Positions 23,177 to 36,600 of a DNA stretch of 64,000 nucleotides are shown in pieces. Origin of the DNA: Owenia fusiformis (lineage: Eukaryota; Annelida; Polychaeta; Sabellida; Oweniidae); NCBI GenBank assembly GCA_903813345.2, contig CAIIXF020000005.1, forward strand, positions 40,305,375-40,369,374, in the 5' to 3' direction. The notes under the pieces were generated by a model that had not been told where the DNA came from, searched no databases, and saw only the letters and a list, made by a program, of their open reading frames with translations. The position numbers were made by a program, and so were the translations under genes. The number at the start of each line of letters is the position of its first letter. Positions within the stretch are counted from its first letter, which is position 1.

Positions 23177-26139
23177 AAGAATATGAAAAACGAACATAAG
23201 GTATAAATCTTAACTGTTTTTATCAAAGTGATGATTGATGCGCTAGAATACAATAGGCAAACGTCCTAAACGGGCGAAACTTGGCGAAGTGCGCAAAAAA
23301 CATTGCTTCGGGGCTAACAGGCAATCCATCAAAACTAGCTAACCGTACTACATAATTTTGCTCATTATATGTAATTATACTAAAATGTTTATCATGTTAA
23401 ATTTGTAGCAGTTTTGATATGTCATTAGATATGAAGTTTAAGGTGTGAAAATTCACATTCTATGAATGCATCACTTGATTATTTCCACAGATAATCTAAA
23501 TTAATTTTCAATTTATTTCAATTTTTGTATAACATGGCCCAACCACTGAAATATAGGATATCTCTTTGAAAACGCCTCTCAATAAATTCACGTCTTTCAA
23601 GTTTTATTCAACTTCTAGTTTTCAACAGTAACAGAATTAAAAAAGTAAAACATCCCATATTATGATTACAGTTTGGTTGTAAATGCGATTAGCTACCAGT
23701 ATTCGAATTTTGTAGCCGCATGTGCATTTCAACTAATGTAGTTATAAATGCTCAGACGCGACGAGACCTACTACTTAAGAGTTATTTTTTATTTTGTCAC
23801 CCTGTGTATTGAACAAACAGAAAAATGATGCTCGTTTTGTTCTTTAATATCCAATATTTGAAAGGAAAAGTAAACACTAATAAAAACGTCTGGGATATAA
23901 AAAATCATAATAATTACATTACTTCTAGGTGTACTTCTGCAAAGCTACAACACCATGGAGCCTCTGAAAGCCCAATTTGAGCCTCGTTGGAATGTCTCAG
24001 TCCTATAGGCTACTGAGTCTAACAGGTTCTTGTGGCATGTGAGGTGAGACGAAAAAAAATTTAAAAAAAAACATTTTGAAACAATATGTAATAGAAAGTA
24101 ATATGTAACAAGGTTTAAGAGTATATTACTTTCTGCTAAAAATCAAATTCCTGAATAGCAATTGGACACATCTTCAATTCACCTTAATATGATTTCAGTA
24201 AAATACTGAAACTTGTGGAATCAAAGTTATTTTTACATAATGGACTATATTGTCTGAGATAGCCCACGACTGAAACAGTAACTGTCTGACATGTCTGAGG
24301 AACCTGCTGCAGTTTTCAGAGAGGGCGACAGGTCACTGTGAGTAGGGCAGTCCCAAGTGTACATCTTTATTAATGTCAGCTTCATTGGAGCCAGAGAGAG
24401 ACACATTGGAGCAAATACCCAGGAGCCTATTACATATCACACCCTTACATCAACCATTCACAATACTAAAATCAAACATGGGGACGATGCCGACATACAT
24501 CAAAGTTAAACTGACTTAAGAACAGTACATAGGTTTAGCTAGTTATGATTTAGAACAGAACTATTGTTGATTTTTGTGTTTTCATGTAGAATTATGAGAC
24601 GGAGCTTTCGCCTAACAGGTACATATCATCTGGTATACGTGTGTATCTTTTCTGTCGAAGCGTTTCATAGGCTCCGCTATGCACAGTAGCGAGCACGGAG
24701 AGTGTCTATTAGTTACAAAGGTCCCGAGCGGTACCGGGGAGACGGGTCAAAGATCGTCATCCTTCTTCGAAATTCAAAAAATGATATTTTGGTCTAGTGA
24801 TCCAATATCGCACATACAGATATTCAACAATTTTAGAGCTTTTGCAATATTAACATAACACAGGCGCTAAATATGCCAAAATGATGGTCGAATTTCAACA
24901 GACACATAATCCTTTGAGAGATCATTATCTCAAATATATAAGTCATTGTAGTATTATTAGTTGATAATCAGTTAAAAATTGTCATGATAAATCATAATTC
25001 TACCGCTTGGGAACAATATATCATCATTTGCAATCTCAAAATTGGGCAATTTTCCATTTTTTGATAACTTTTTATTTACACAATGCCAGCAATGGTTTTT
25101 ATCATAAGATTTAATTCGATAATATGTATATTCATTACGATTGTTACTTCCCATCAATTAAGCAGACAACTGATAAATTGGTTATGAAACGGACTTTGGA
25201 TCAAAAATTCATTTTCCAAAATCAAAAATTGCTCTGTAGATTTAATATCGATGAATTTTTTAATGTGAATATACATTTTGGCTCTTTGTGTTGGTGTGTA
25301 TTACCCGGGGATATCTTTGTTTTTCAAAGGTGTTCCCCGTGCGTTTCTGAATCTACCTGGGAGCAAACGTCGATTGGTTTCGTGTCAAATGGTCTGATTG
25401 ATCAGATTGGACGAAAATTAGAGTAGCTACCCGGCTGGACAAAATGCTGTCACAAAGAAATCGAAATGGAACTTGCAAAAACTGCTTGTTAAAATGCCAT
25501 TACTACCCTCATCTTCAGAATAATCATTATTAGTGCATGGTGTATTAATAAAAACATTATACCTTTAATTAGTACCAAAACGAAGATTTATCGTTTAAAC
25601 AGTCAATTATCTTAACAGTTTTACGAAACGGTTGTTGGATCTGAATAGGCCGACACATAATGACTATGGCCCATGTGCTATATATCATATATCACCCCGG
25701 GACCATGGCATTCGTACAAAAAGTACGCATCACTGTTAGCACCGGGCACAGTGGGACAAAATTAAGGTGATAATTTGACTACTAATAGCTAGTCTTAGTC
25801 AAACAGAGTGTTGAAATTATAGTATTCCTTAAAAGAAAGTGTCAAAAATATATAATGGATTACCCCTGGGTATACAGGTGTAGTTATGAAGAAAAAGGGC
25901 CAGTAAAACAATTTACTTACTCTTACTTATGTTACTTCATCATAGATGTGTCTCTGTTTACTGTTGGTGAACGATATGTTATTTTCATGCACATAAAAAT
26001 TGTTTAAAATGGTGAGTTATGGTGAGATTTGTAAAATTGTGTGAAATGGTGGGTACATATTTACCCTAAGCATTCGTTCGACTTCACTTCTTAAAAGAGA
26101 GCAGCTTCGTCTTCAGTAGTTTAACTAGACTCTGCACGC
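23177..26139. other. Intergenic, no gene seen
   Basis: AT-rich with some GC-richer patches (about 23940-24050, 24630-24770 and 25280-25440). The last contains CTTTGTTTTTCAAAG, an inverted SOX/TCF-like pair. Whether these are conserved elements cannot be judged from one genome. Confidence 0.4.
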
Positions 26140-26440
26140 AGGGTAGTACATATTGTAAAGGTGTTTAGAATTGTGGTTATGTATTGTAAAATTGTGTGAA
26201 ATGGTGTATATATATTGCAAAATTGAGGGTATATATTGCAAAATTGTGTGAAATGGTGGGAGGGTATATATTGCAAATTTATGTGTTATTAGTTGATATG
26301 TATTGTAAGGATGCGAAATAGTGGGTAAATATTGTAAGGAGTATTTGAGACAGTGAATTTGTATTGTTAACATCTGAAAAGGTGTTTCGGTATTGCAAAG
26401 TGTTGTGGGTTTGTATTGAAAACGTGTGGCCATATATTGC
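26140..26440 (+). repeat. Degenerate minisatellite (TATATTGCAAAATTGTGTGAAATGG)
   Basis: About ten irregular copies of TATTGTAAAATTGTGTG-AAATGGTG, with units of roughly 25-35 bp. Related scattered copies begin at about 26005. Confidence 0.75.
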
Positions 26441-29400
26441 ACGGAACCTGTCTAGAAATACACTACCCGGATGATCACATTTTTGGCGAAAGGGATATTT
26501 TCAAAGAATGCAAATGTTAGACCCAGAGCCTGTACCATCTCTTGAAGTAAAAGTAGATAAAGAATGTCTGTGATAAATCCAAATGATTATAATAAATGCA
26601 TATTCCAACGACACGGCAACCTGTTTATCCTGATTAGAAAAATGTAACATACTGATTTTTGAGGTGGGTGTTAGTTTTATGATACTTTGAAGATTTGTTA
26701 AGATAATTCAATTTGGATAACAAGAAGATATCATATTATGCACGAATGGAAACAATCTCTTCAAAAGCGAGTGTATTGAGTTGACCGTGTACCATTGGAT
26801 ACGGCACCATTGTTTAAAAAGTCGTATTCGATGGTTAAGTAAAAATAAGCCAAACGTATGATAATTTCCATTGATTATAAAAATCTTATACTTTTGTCAT
26901 GACATCTTATGAATATCACCACTATTGAACAAAGAAACTTATTTCATTTTTAATTTGCGCATTTTTTATTGGCACAGCCTGTATTTCTGTTGATACATAT
27001 GATATTACATTGTTTTTTCTACATGAGATAATTTTCGAATTGTGCCTATAAGTATAACGTGTTGGTACACATATTCAGTACCTATATCCATGCACTGCTT
27101 ATGTAGGGGCTTGTTGTACTTTGACATATTGCTGTTGATGCTTTGTCATGATGCAGCGGACAAGACAATATGCGATAATCTTCAATAATTATAAGGCTTA
27201 TACTTGCCTAATTTGGATAATTGTGCCCAAGTTAGTTCAACGGTTAGCCTCCGTATATATTACGATGTTAATTGAACTTTAATTAACCCATTAAGCCAAC
27301 AGATGTATGAACACTGTGCAACTCCACGCCTTTTAATTATTTCAATATCGAAATAATCCTCCCATTATAACTATTATTGATAATTGGAACTGCATCGTAT
27401 TTCTCAAGTCCATATAATTTCAAGACATCGATCATATCCCCTCTTAATAAAGATGGCTCTTCAAAATGGTTTCAGTTCAGTAGAAATTAGAAAAGAGCGA
27501 CGCCATAGAGTAGCAAATTCCATCCAAAATAGACTTGTTTCTCAAATTAGATGAACAATTTGAACTTCAATTGAGTTATCATTTTTCATTTCAACATCAT
27601 ATCCGAAAGGCAAGGCGATATAATATTTCATTTTGGATGGACTTTAAATTCTTGTTCATTTTTTCGCATTTTGATTGTCATTTTGAATTTCTATGAGCAC
27701 TCCTAATATTAAAGGCGATAAGATATACGCTGAACTATTCAATCATTTAAAAGGAATAAAGGTAGTCCTTGCATTGTAGGAATTAAAAAAGGTGAACACC
27801 TAAATTGGTTTTTTATAGGCACAAACTTTTTGTATGTCTTACTAATGTAATATCAAAACTGCATGCAGTGACTCAGCTTGGGTTTCAAAATTCATGATTT
27901 TACAGAACACTGCTTTTTTGAATAACAATTTTGCCCACTATTTCCCCAAGAGACGGACGGACCAACGGACGGCTTCACTAGATCAGTCGTTTGGACGACA
28001 ATTGTACCATGTATCATATAGAAATGAAGACTTGTGTAGAATTATTCCCCACTCCATACGTCAATCAAACAAAAAACTTATAGGCCATCGTGTTTAACAA
28101 ATGGACACTGACCTATTTTTAAAAAAATGGAACTGATGCGACTGACACCAGGTTGTGTTACAAGGCCAAAGAACCGAGCAAAAGAGTAGCGGCTTATGAG
28201 GTCAGGGGTGTGAGACGACAGGGCGGTGTGACAAAAACTGACAACTATATCATCTAGGTGAGATATCCTGTGTATAATTTACATGCTGCTGCATCGCACA
28301 GGTGAATGGATACGTGACCTGTCGCCAAGCATACTTTCGCATTGTACGTTAGTAAATGAATAGGCAAAGGTCTTAGAAATTAGCTAGCATCTAATGAGTG
28401 TTATGATCTGTTATCCTTGGTGATCTAATTCTGCGATTCCCATGAGTCTTATTCTTAAATGCAGACCTATTTGATGGAAAGCTGGGATACAAACCGCCAG
28501 CGGTAAAATCCGCCACATTGAAATAAACCATTCGACACAAAAAGAACCCGATTTATATTTACGCCTTGAAAGGGTAGGCTTTTCGGATATGCTTGGTTGA
28601 TCTTGTCCACTGAGGTAAAGTGTTTTAGATATTTGATTTATTACACTTGTCAAGTCGAATGGCTTGTTCCCCATGATGTGTGTGGCAAGTGGGGATCAAG
28701 TTTCTTGCTGCGAGGCACAAACAAGCCAGCCAAGCAATCTTTCATGTTAATTTAATTAGCAAATTAAGTTCATTTGTAACAGCAATGAGACACGCCTGAG
28801 TTAAGATGGCTTTAGACCACAGCAGCTAATCCAGGGGCCCCTGATTCAGGGGAAACATTCCAGCATGTACAAGTTCACCGACACCAACGATTGGATCGTC
28901 TTTGAACCTTTTTGCAGGATTTTAAATCTTTAAAAATCAAATCCACGTTAATACTTTTTTGATACAAGATCTAAAATCAGATTGGTTGCAAGGTCTAAAT
29001 TCATTTTTCATAGGCCACACTTTTTTCCAAGAAAATACAACAAAAAGACTATAATGAGGTTGTTTAGCACGTAATTATAACAAGGAATGGCTCACCAATC
29101 TTTCCTTATCAGGCAAAATGATGGCTGAAGAATGATAATGCGAGATAAAGAGCTTTAAAACAGCCATACAGTACATCAGAAGCTTGTTAATATCCAGTTG
29201 CAACCAACCTTTGACCCAGAGAAGATATATTAGAAGCGCCTGTGGACTGTTAAAGACTACACGCATGGCTAACTAAAGTTGACTCTAACCATGCTAAACG
29301 CGCCATTTTACAACTTCTGACTGCACCAAAGACGTCAAGAAGTACATACGATAGAGCACTGCATTACTGTTATCATCATGCTTTTTGAACTCAGCTTCCA

Positions 29401-30502
29401 TCTTCTTGTCCAATCATGCAGTTTGTGTATCTTCGACGCCATGCAATCGGATGAAAATGTTTACTAGTAGTACTTCAAGTCAAGTGGTTATGCATTGTTC
29501 AAAATGATTCAGAAATTTCGTTATATCACAACTTCATCATGGATCTTTTGATACCTTTGTACCAATCTACCAGACCATTATATCAAGAAGTTCCTAGCTA
29601 TTAGTCAGTAAATGCTGCCTAATCTCTCTTTATTTTCACTTTTACAACATGTCTTTAAGATAATAACATCCTTATGCCATATATTTTATGTGTTTGAACT
29701 ACTGCTATAGATTTCTGGTGGAAGTGGAAATATTGGGCAAGGTGCAGCTCAGGTAAAGATTATCTTTTCATTATCACAGGCTACCTTTCATCTTGTTAAT
29801 GAGCTATGTACATTTAAGAACAAATTTCCCGTATTCCAAACATTCTCTTATATTTTAGACAAGGGTGTTGCAAAACTAGTCATGCTTGACTGACAACGTT
29901 GCCTTATCTCCAGACGAGTCATTTTTCATGCATACAAACCTCATTACCTGTTTAATTGGCACAATGTAAATAAAACTTGCAAAATATTTCAAGAACCAGT
30001 CACAGATTTCTAATTTACAATCCTAAATACGTTTTTTATCAATTTTTGCAGACAACCATGAGAGAGGGCTCTTAGTGGATGGCCTCCACGCAGCATCAAG
30101 TGGTCATATATACAATGCAGGTTTCCCACCCATACAGGCGTATATATCTTCTTGGAGATTACATGAAATGGCGTTTAAATATGACCGTCTTAACCCCCCA
30201 ATATTTCAAGTTACTTATCTACCTTGCCCGAGGCTATGAAATAATTAGAACTCTGCAATGGTCTAACAGCCAAACTTAACCCCATTCGTCCGTCGTCGAC
30301 TCAAAGAACACTTATTCTTCACCTCACTTGCAGGGTTACATTATTGTATATCTATTAAAGTATGAATCACAATGATACATTGTGATGGAAGTAGAACCTG
30401 TTGAGGATTAGGTATAACGATTCGATCGGTGGGTTCATATTGCATTATCATTTCTGCTTTACTTGATCTGGGCCATCTTTTCCTATGTAACGCATTAGGT
30501 TA
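26441..30502. other. Intergenic, no gene seen
   Basis: AT-rich. A GACGGACGGACCAACGGACGG run lies at about 27952-27972. GC-richer islands at about 28140-28330 (two GGTGTGA-type T-box-like half-sites) and 28740-28870 (TAATTAG, TAATCC, AGGGGCCCCT) are possible regulatory DNA. An 87-codon minus frame at 28411-28674 has no recognisable family. Confidence 0.4.
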
Positions 30503-30803
30503 TATGTCATGATTTCTTAATATTATTAAGGTAATTGAGCACTTTGGTTCTGTATGTCATGATTCCTTTATATTATTAAGGCAGTTGCGCACTTTATTTT
30601 AGTATGTCATGATTTCTTTATAATTATTAAGGTAATTGCGCACTTTGGTTTAGTATGTCATGATTTCTCTATATTATTAAGGTAGTTGCGGACTTTGTCT
30701 GGTTCTGTATGTCATGATTCCGTCTATATATTATTAAGGTATTTGCGCACTTTAGTTCTGTATGTGATAAATACTTTATACTATTAAGGTAGTTGCTCAC
30801 TTT
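30503..30803 (+). repeat. 50-bp tandem repeat, about six copies
   Basis: The unit is TATGTCATGATTTCTTTATA, then TTATTAAGGTAATTGCGCACTTTGG-TTC. Copies begin near 30503, 30553, 30603, 30654, 30707 and 30760 and differ by small indels. Confidence 0.85.
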
Positions 30804-31017
30804 CACAAAAAGTTAAAAACAAAATATGAGGGGAATGTTTAAACATTCAACAGAAATATTTAGCAGTCAAATAATCATGTACTGGGTTGTATTTTATTGA
30901 AATGATGATGTCTACTACTGACTATATTTGCCTCTTCACAACTAAACACCATGATTGATTAACAAAATATATTTAGATTTACTACATTTCGATATACTAA
31001 TACTTCAATTTATATAT

Positions 31018-31275
31018 CTAATAGACTAGATGCGAGTAGAAATAATCTTGATTTACGTCATTAAGTCAAAGCGATGTCATATTTGAAATCTACATGTGAA
31101 AGTACATTTAGAAATATGGTTTAGAAAATTGTTTATCAACTTCGAATATTTTTTTGAAAATGTTACTTCTAGTTCGAGGAGATTCCCCATGGACCCCGTG
31201 TTATAAAATCACAAAAAGTGAAATATCTTGTCTTGTTTTGGACAGATCATATTTTATTTTACTGGACATGTTTTA
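31018..31275. mobile_element. Dispersed repeat copy 2 (partial)
   Basis: Similar in the same orientation to 15291-15545: AATAGACTAGATGCGAGTAG, ATGTCATATTTGAAATCTAC, AATCACAAAAAGTGAAATAT and TTTTACTGGACAT. It has a short extra segment after GAGTAGAAA. The right inverted end seen in copy 1 is absent, so this copy is truncated or diverged. Confidence 0.8.
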
Positions 31276-32555
31276 TGTTCAAATTCCCACAAAGTCATAA
31301 AAACTTCAAATCATTCATTCCTTTGTTGTACATGGAAACAGTATCGTCTGCAGTAGAGGTGATTTGAGTAACTTGGGAATTGGGGTATTATACCTAGATG
31401 TGTCTCGTTAAATAATGAAATATATATATATGGTAACGACACGAGGTGTATTATAGTGGTTTCGGGCAACAAAACATAACACATTTTATATTCATACAGT
31501 AAGATAAAATCTATTTTATAACAGTCTTATACTATACATGTACATCTGGATTGAGAAATGTACATACTTGACATTGATTAATGCAAATGATATGTAGATA
31601 GCAATATATTATTAAGTTCAAATAACGATATCTATACGTGGAATTTACATACATTGTAAGTTTTGTAGTATAAGTATAAGGATGTTTTACAAATGACTTA
31701 ACACTTAAAGTAGTATAAAAGGTTTTTGATCTTGTAGTGGTATCATATTCCCACATCAAAAACTGGTGGTTACCGTATCTACTTCATCATACGATTGACA
31801 TAATATGCGTAATAGCTGTAATCAGTATGGTACAAATCCCGTCAGTAAATACATGAAATATGTTTAGAGACAGATGTTCAAAAATAGAATGTATTGTACA
31901 CTTCTGGGAGAAATTAATATAAAAACTATATATAAAAGTGCAGAGTGACATCACATCTGATATTGTTCACCCAAGGTCTAATGGTAAGCTCCCCAGATGG
32001 AGCTTGTGATTGAACACGCTGGTGGTCTCTTTTGGCTGATAACGAATTATTTGTGATGATGATGCTTACTAACCATAACTCCCTTATGAACATACATAAT
32101 GCACCATTGACTCCTAAACTGAGTAAAAACATATGACTTTTTACATGATGATTAACAGATATTGTAACATTCTTGTTTAACAAGCAAATCATCTCAATTG
32201 TAGCTCTTTACACGAAAGATGTTTCATTTCAGGTCATATCTCAAGTAATTGTAGTCATTTTGTGTAACATAGCTCTCCAAATTTTCATCATCTTTGCTTT
32301 ACCATCATTCAAACTGTTATTCTATCATATAAAATAAGTACTTAGTTTCTGGGTCCTTCATCACTGAAGTGTTTACTTTTCAAGTACCAAAAATATATAA
32401 AGAGTTTTGGAATTAAAGACTTGATTGTTGAACTAACTTCCTAAGTAGGTCTAAGTTCTAAATAAGTAAAAATTGATTCAATATTATACCTTATCTTGTA
32501 AAGCTCACTTTAATAAGTTTCCTGTTGATATTTTTGATACAGTAATGTTTGTATC

Positions 32556-32595
32556 TAGCAAGTGCTGATGGAAACCATCAGTAGAACACTTGCTA
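32556..32595. other. Perfect short hairpin (inverted repeat)
   Basis: TAGCAAGTG and CTGATGG pair with CCATCAG and CACTTGCTA around an AAA loop, with a 5-base TAGAA bulge on the 3' side: 16 pairs without mismatch. It is too short for a standard miRNA precursor and the function is unknown. Confidence 0.8.
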
Positions 32596-33449
32596 ATGTT
32601 TCCTATTGCAATTCAAGAAACAATCATCTTTCGACGGTCAGCTTTCCACGATATACCAACAAACTGTCACTGATCTGGAATACCAGTTATAGGAAACGGT
32701 ATGTTCTTTACATATAGCTACTTTTAGCTAGGGTTAAGAAAAATAGCAGACAACGTTTTAAATTGGCATTTTGTGCATTGGCAAAAAAGTTAGATGATCA
32801 AATTAAATCTTGATATGTACAACGACTATCAACACTCAATTTCTGGAAGAGAATAGTTATATACAAACGGCAAGCCAAAATACAATGAGTGTGTGTGCTA
32901 AAAAGTCATGAGTAAAAATGTAATATTGAAATAAACACTGACAACTTCTGTCGTTTAGTTTGACTTGCCGCTCCGATATCGTCTGACCACTGACTAGAGT
33001 TTTGATAAGTTTGTCATTTGACAAGTTGAAACATTGCCAAAACAATAATGACAATCTACATTCTTGTTTTAAATAGATGCTGGTGCTAAATGAAATTACA
33101 AATGATTTAATTGAAGTCCACACCATGTTTGCTAATTAAAGTAAACAATTTGAACAATCTCATCATAAGTCATATAGAGACATTTTTTCATAAAACACTG
33201 TTTGGCATATTTGTTCGAAATGCTCACTGTAGTGACATGTTATACCATTGAAATGTTAGGCAATATGACAGTTCTCCAACATTTACGTATCCCATCCACT
33301 GTAACCATTGATTTTGCTACTCAGTGCCGCCATCTGACTTGTAAATGACATAGATCTGAGACAGTCTACGTCAACACTGTAAAGCCAACAATACATCTTA
33401 TTACCCTTTACATCATGAGGGACATTGTCAAATCCTCAATGAACGTGCC

Positions 33450-33617
33450 TCAACAGACGTTCAATTGGTTGGTTTCAGCACGCCATTTACTAATATGATG
33501 TGCAGTTTTGGAATTCTGACCCTCTTCATTGTCCTCGTCACTTTCACTGTCACTATCTCCACCCTCAGATTTCTGCCTTTTGTGCTTAGTGCGACGATTT
33601 TGAAACCAAACCTTCAC
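33450..33617 (-). CDS. emxB: emxB exon 3 (recognition helix and C-terminus)
   Basis: The acceptor CTTATTCCAG precedes base 33617. 55 codons run from [16 protein letters not shown] through an acidic [11 protein letters not shown] stretch to LNVC, and stop TGA at 33452-33450. It is too short to show as a long open frame but is unmistakable by the homeodomain helix 3. Confidence 0.97.
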   Translation of the reverse strand: MKVWFQNRRTKHKRQKSEGGDSDSESDEDNEEGQNSKTAHHISKWRAETNQLNVC

Positions 33618-36600
33618 CTGGAATAAGACGTGTAGTTATAGATATGCATAGCATTTTCAGTTTTTGAAGAGTTGGAGTAAATAGATTGCTTTTGCGGCTG
33701 TTCTTTTGCTAACAAGGTGTCACATTATACCCCATTACTGCTAATGTATGTTGCCAAATCAGATCTGCTTAGTTTCACCCTACATCAGTTGGTCACAGCC
33801 CATCAAAACCTTAAATTCTTTGTCTCCAAAAACATTAATTATCCGACCTTCAAGAAGGTACCTAAAGGTCAGTCCAAAGAGCAACTTATATAACGTATGT
33901 TTACTTACTTGTGTTTCTGTGAGGCTCAGGTTCGATGCGAGTTCTTTGCGTTCTTGGCCAACAACATAATGGTTTTTCTCGAATGCATGTTCTAGACGCA
34001 ACAGCTGCGTCGGGGAAAATGCTGTCCTGATCCTCTTTGGTTTACGGAATGGTTGCAGCAATAAACCAGCCTCGGGACCTGAAGTTTAGAAATGGAAATT
34101 TAGCCACCCTGGATTTACGGATCTTGATTCACAAGGTTTCACTTGTTCTGACATCACCAAGTGGTGTAATAACCACATTGGAAGTCGAAGATGGGATTGA
34201 CAAGAAAAACTATTCCCTCCAATAGTTTGACATTGCATTTTTAAATAAGAGCTCTATATCAGGCTCTGTCACTCCCTGAGGTACAAAACCAGCGTGTGTA
34301 TATATGGAGGGGGGGGGGGGCTTAAATAGAAAGCTAAAGGGAAAATAAGATGAATGTAAGGTTTCGAATTCATGCACGCCAAATGTATTTGGGTGGGCAT
34401 TTCTATGACATATATTACACATCAATCATAAGGAGAAGAATGACTACGTTGTTATAATATCTCTACATTAATTATATTTATTGTCAACTTCTCATGTGCT
34501 ATTGCATCAACTAATATATGATTGTAATCGAATAACTATTATTGTCAGACTCTTGCTGCCTAACAGGTATATTTACTATAATATTAATATGTTGAATTAC
34601 ATGTCTAATTGTTCTGATATAGAACACCTAGTGTCTGCAGGCAGTCAAGCTGTATATTCTCAATACCATTGCATACTAATGACCATATTAGGTTGAATTG
34701 ATGTTCATTAGAAAATGAAATGTTCATTAATTAGCACAGTAACCATGGAATTATTGTTATATGCAGACACAATAGTTGTAATGTTAATTATGTCGTGAGT
34801 TAGCCGACACCTTACCAAACCAAATGAGGATATATTCAACTATTTTGTTTGATAATGATGACAACGGGATCTGCGGTCAAAAACTAAACAATAGATGCAT
34901 TTCCAAAAGACATGTTTCCATTCTGGTACTTCTTATAATAGAAGAAAATTGACTTAGTTTGATTGAACAATAATATTGACATCCCTGAATAATCCCAAAA
35001 TATACTAAGATATTTGCAGACACCAGATACTTATATCCGTAAAACAATATCTCTATTGTAATCCTTCCTTTTATAATACAGATCTCGGTAAGCCAAATAT
35101 GATATCATTATCATTCATCAGTACATGGACAAACTTTGTTATTTTAAATGGATTACATTAATTTCAGATGAGAAAAGTAGAATTTTTCTGATAAACCCAG
35201 CGGAGTCGCCGAATATGAAATCCACTTTTAAGTTTCAACTGAAAAATATTTTCTTCTTCTTTTCTTCAGTTCAACATATCATCTTAAAACGCGTGACTGT
35301 CACTAAAATCAGCGAGTGAGATGTTATAAAATAAATTATAAGTGAGTTTTCTGAATTGCAGCAACAATACCCATGTTCAGACCGCATGTGTTGTTGATGG
35401 TGCATTTAAATAGTATTGTCTTCATAAATTTTATATTCATACATAAAAGAAAAACTTGTCAATATAATTATCATACTTTCAAATCCCACGTTTGATGATA
35501 CACTCTGTGGAAATTAATTGAAAACAAATAAATCTGTGTCAATGCAAATTACTTTTTAAGATTCCTATTAGATATGCCAATCAAAGTCAGAATATTGTAA
35601 TCTAATTTTTCTTCCAGATGCATCATGTTTGTTATAGCCGGAATTGATAATAGAAAATTAACCAATAAATATATGAGGACATGTATTCACAACTTAACCA
35701 CAAAGCAAAAAACAATGGGTCTGTCAACGGCACCTGACGCTAAAGGTCTGTGTATAACTTCATCAATTTTCTAAAGCAAATCATCTTTATAATTTGCTTC
35801 AATAATTGTTCTAAAAATCCGACCATGATACGGTGTGTTTTGACAAATAGGAAACTTTGGGACTTTAAACTTAGATAGGCAGGAGATCTCATAGACCGCA
35901 CAAGGTTTCCTAAACACGAACAAACTATATTGATAGCGGCACTTAAAATAACAGATTCCCTCTAGGAAATCTGAGAGAATAATGTATATCCTTTGATACA
36001 ATCCTAGCGATGTTTAACTTATGTGTTATTCTTCTTTTCTGCTTGATAAAACAAATAATATTTATTCTCTGATTCTACAAACGGATTACAGTAACAAGGT
36101 TGTTGAAAATAAATTCATTAAACAAAAATGAAACACCTGTAAAAGTTCCACTTTGATGTTCCCGCTTTGTATACATACTTTTATATGTAATTAATTTGAA
36201 GCAAAAAATGCGTATTAAAAATTCAAATTAAGGATATTAAACTGGACTCTTATATCAGGAAATAAAGTGTCACGTAATTTTTTGTTTTTTATGGCACACT
36301 AATCCATGAAATGAAAATTGAACTGCATAAGTTCTTTATTTTACTGTTGATTCCATTCATACTCGTGGACAGTCTGACAAATCACTCGTGGACGCACGAG
36401 CGGCAATATTTGAGGAATACAAATTCAAGAAAACAATTAAAAGATATCTCTGTGGTAGAATATGTTATATAAATTAACAACAAATATCAATCTCAAACGG
36501 ATGTTACAAAAAACCACAATGCATTAACTTGTACATCAGAAAGTACAAAGGGCAAAATTAGAGAAACACCAAATAAATAGATTTCTGTGGCTCGACTTGG

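Larger units (their letters stand above)
30804..33449. other. emxB 3' flank and intergenic sequence
   Basis: Outside the dispersed repeat, no gene is recognised. On the minus strand the first polyadenylation-like hexamer after the emxB stop is ATTAAA at 33111-33106, which would give a 3' UTR of about 350 bases, but this is only a candidate. Confidence 0.4.

Noticed and set aside
23954-24007. CACCATGG-started 17-codon ORF
   Set aside because: Good start context but very short, with no splice partner or recognisable sequence.
28411-28674. 87-codon minus ORF as a gene
   Set aside because: No recognisable family, leader or splice support; composition compatible with chance or regulatory DNA.
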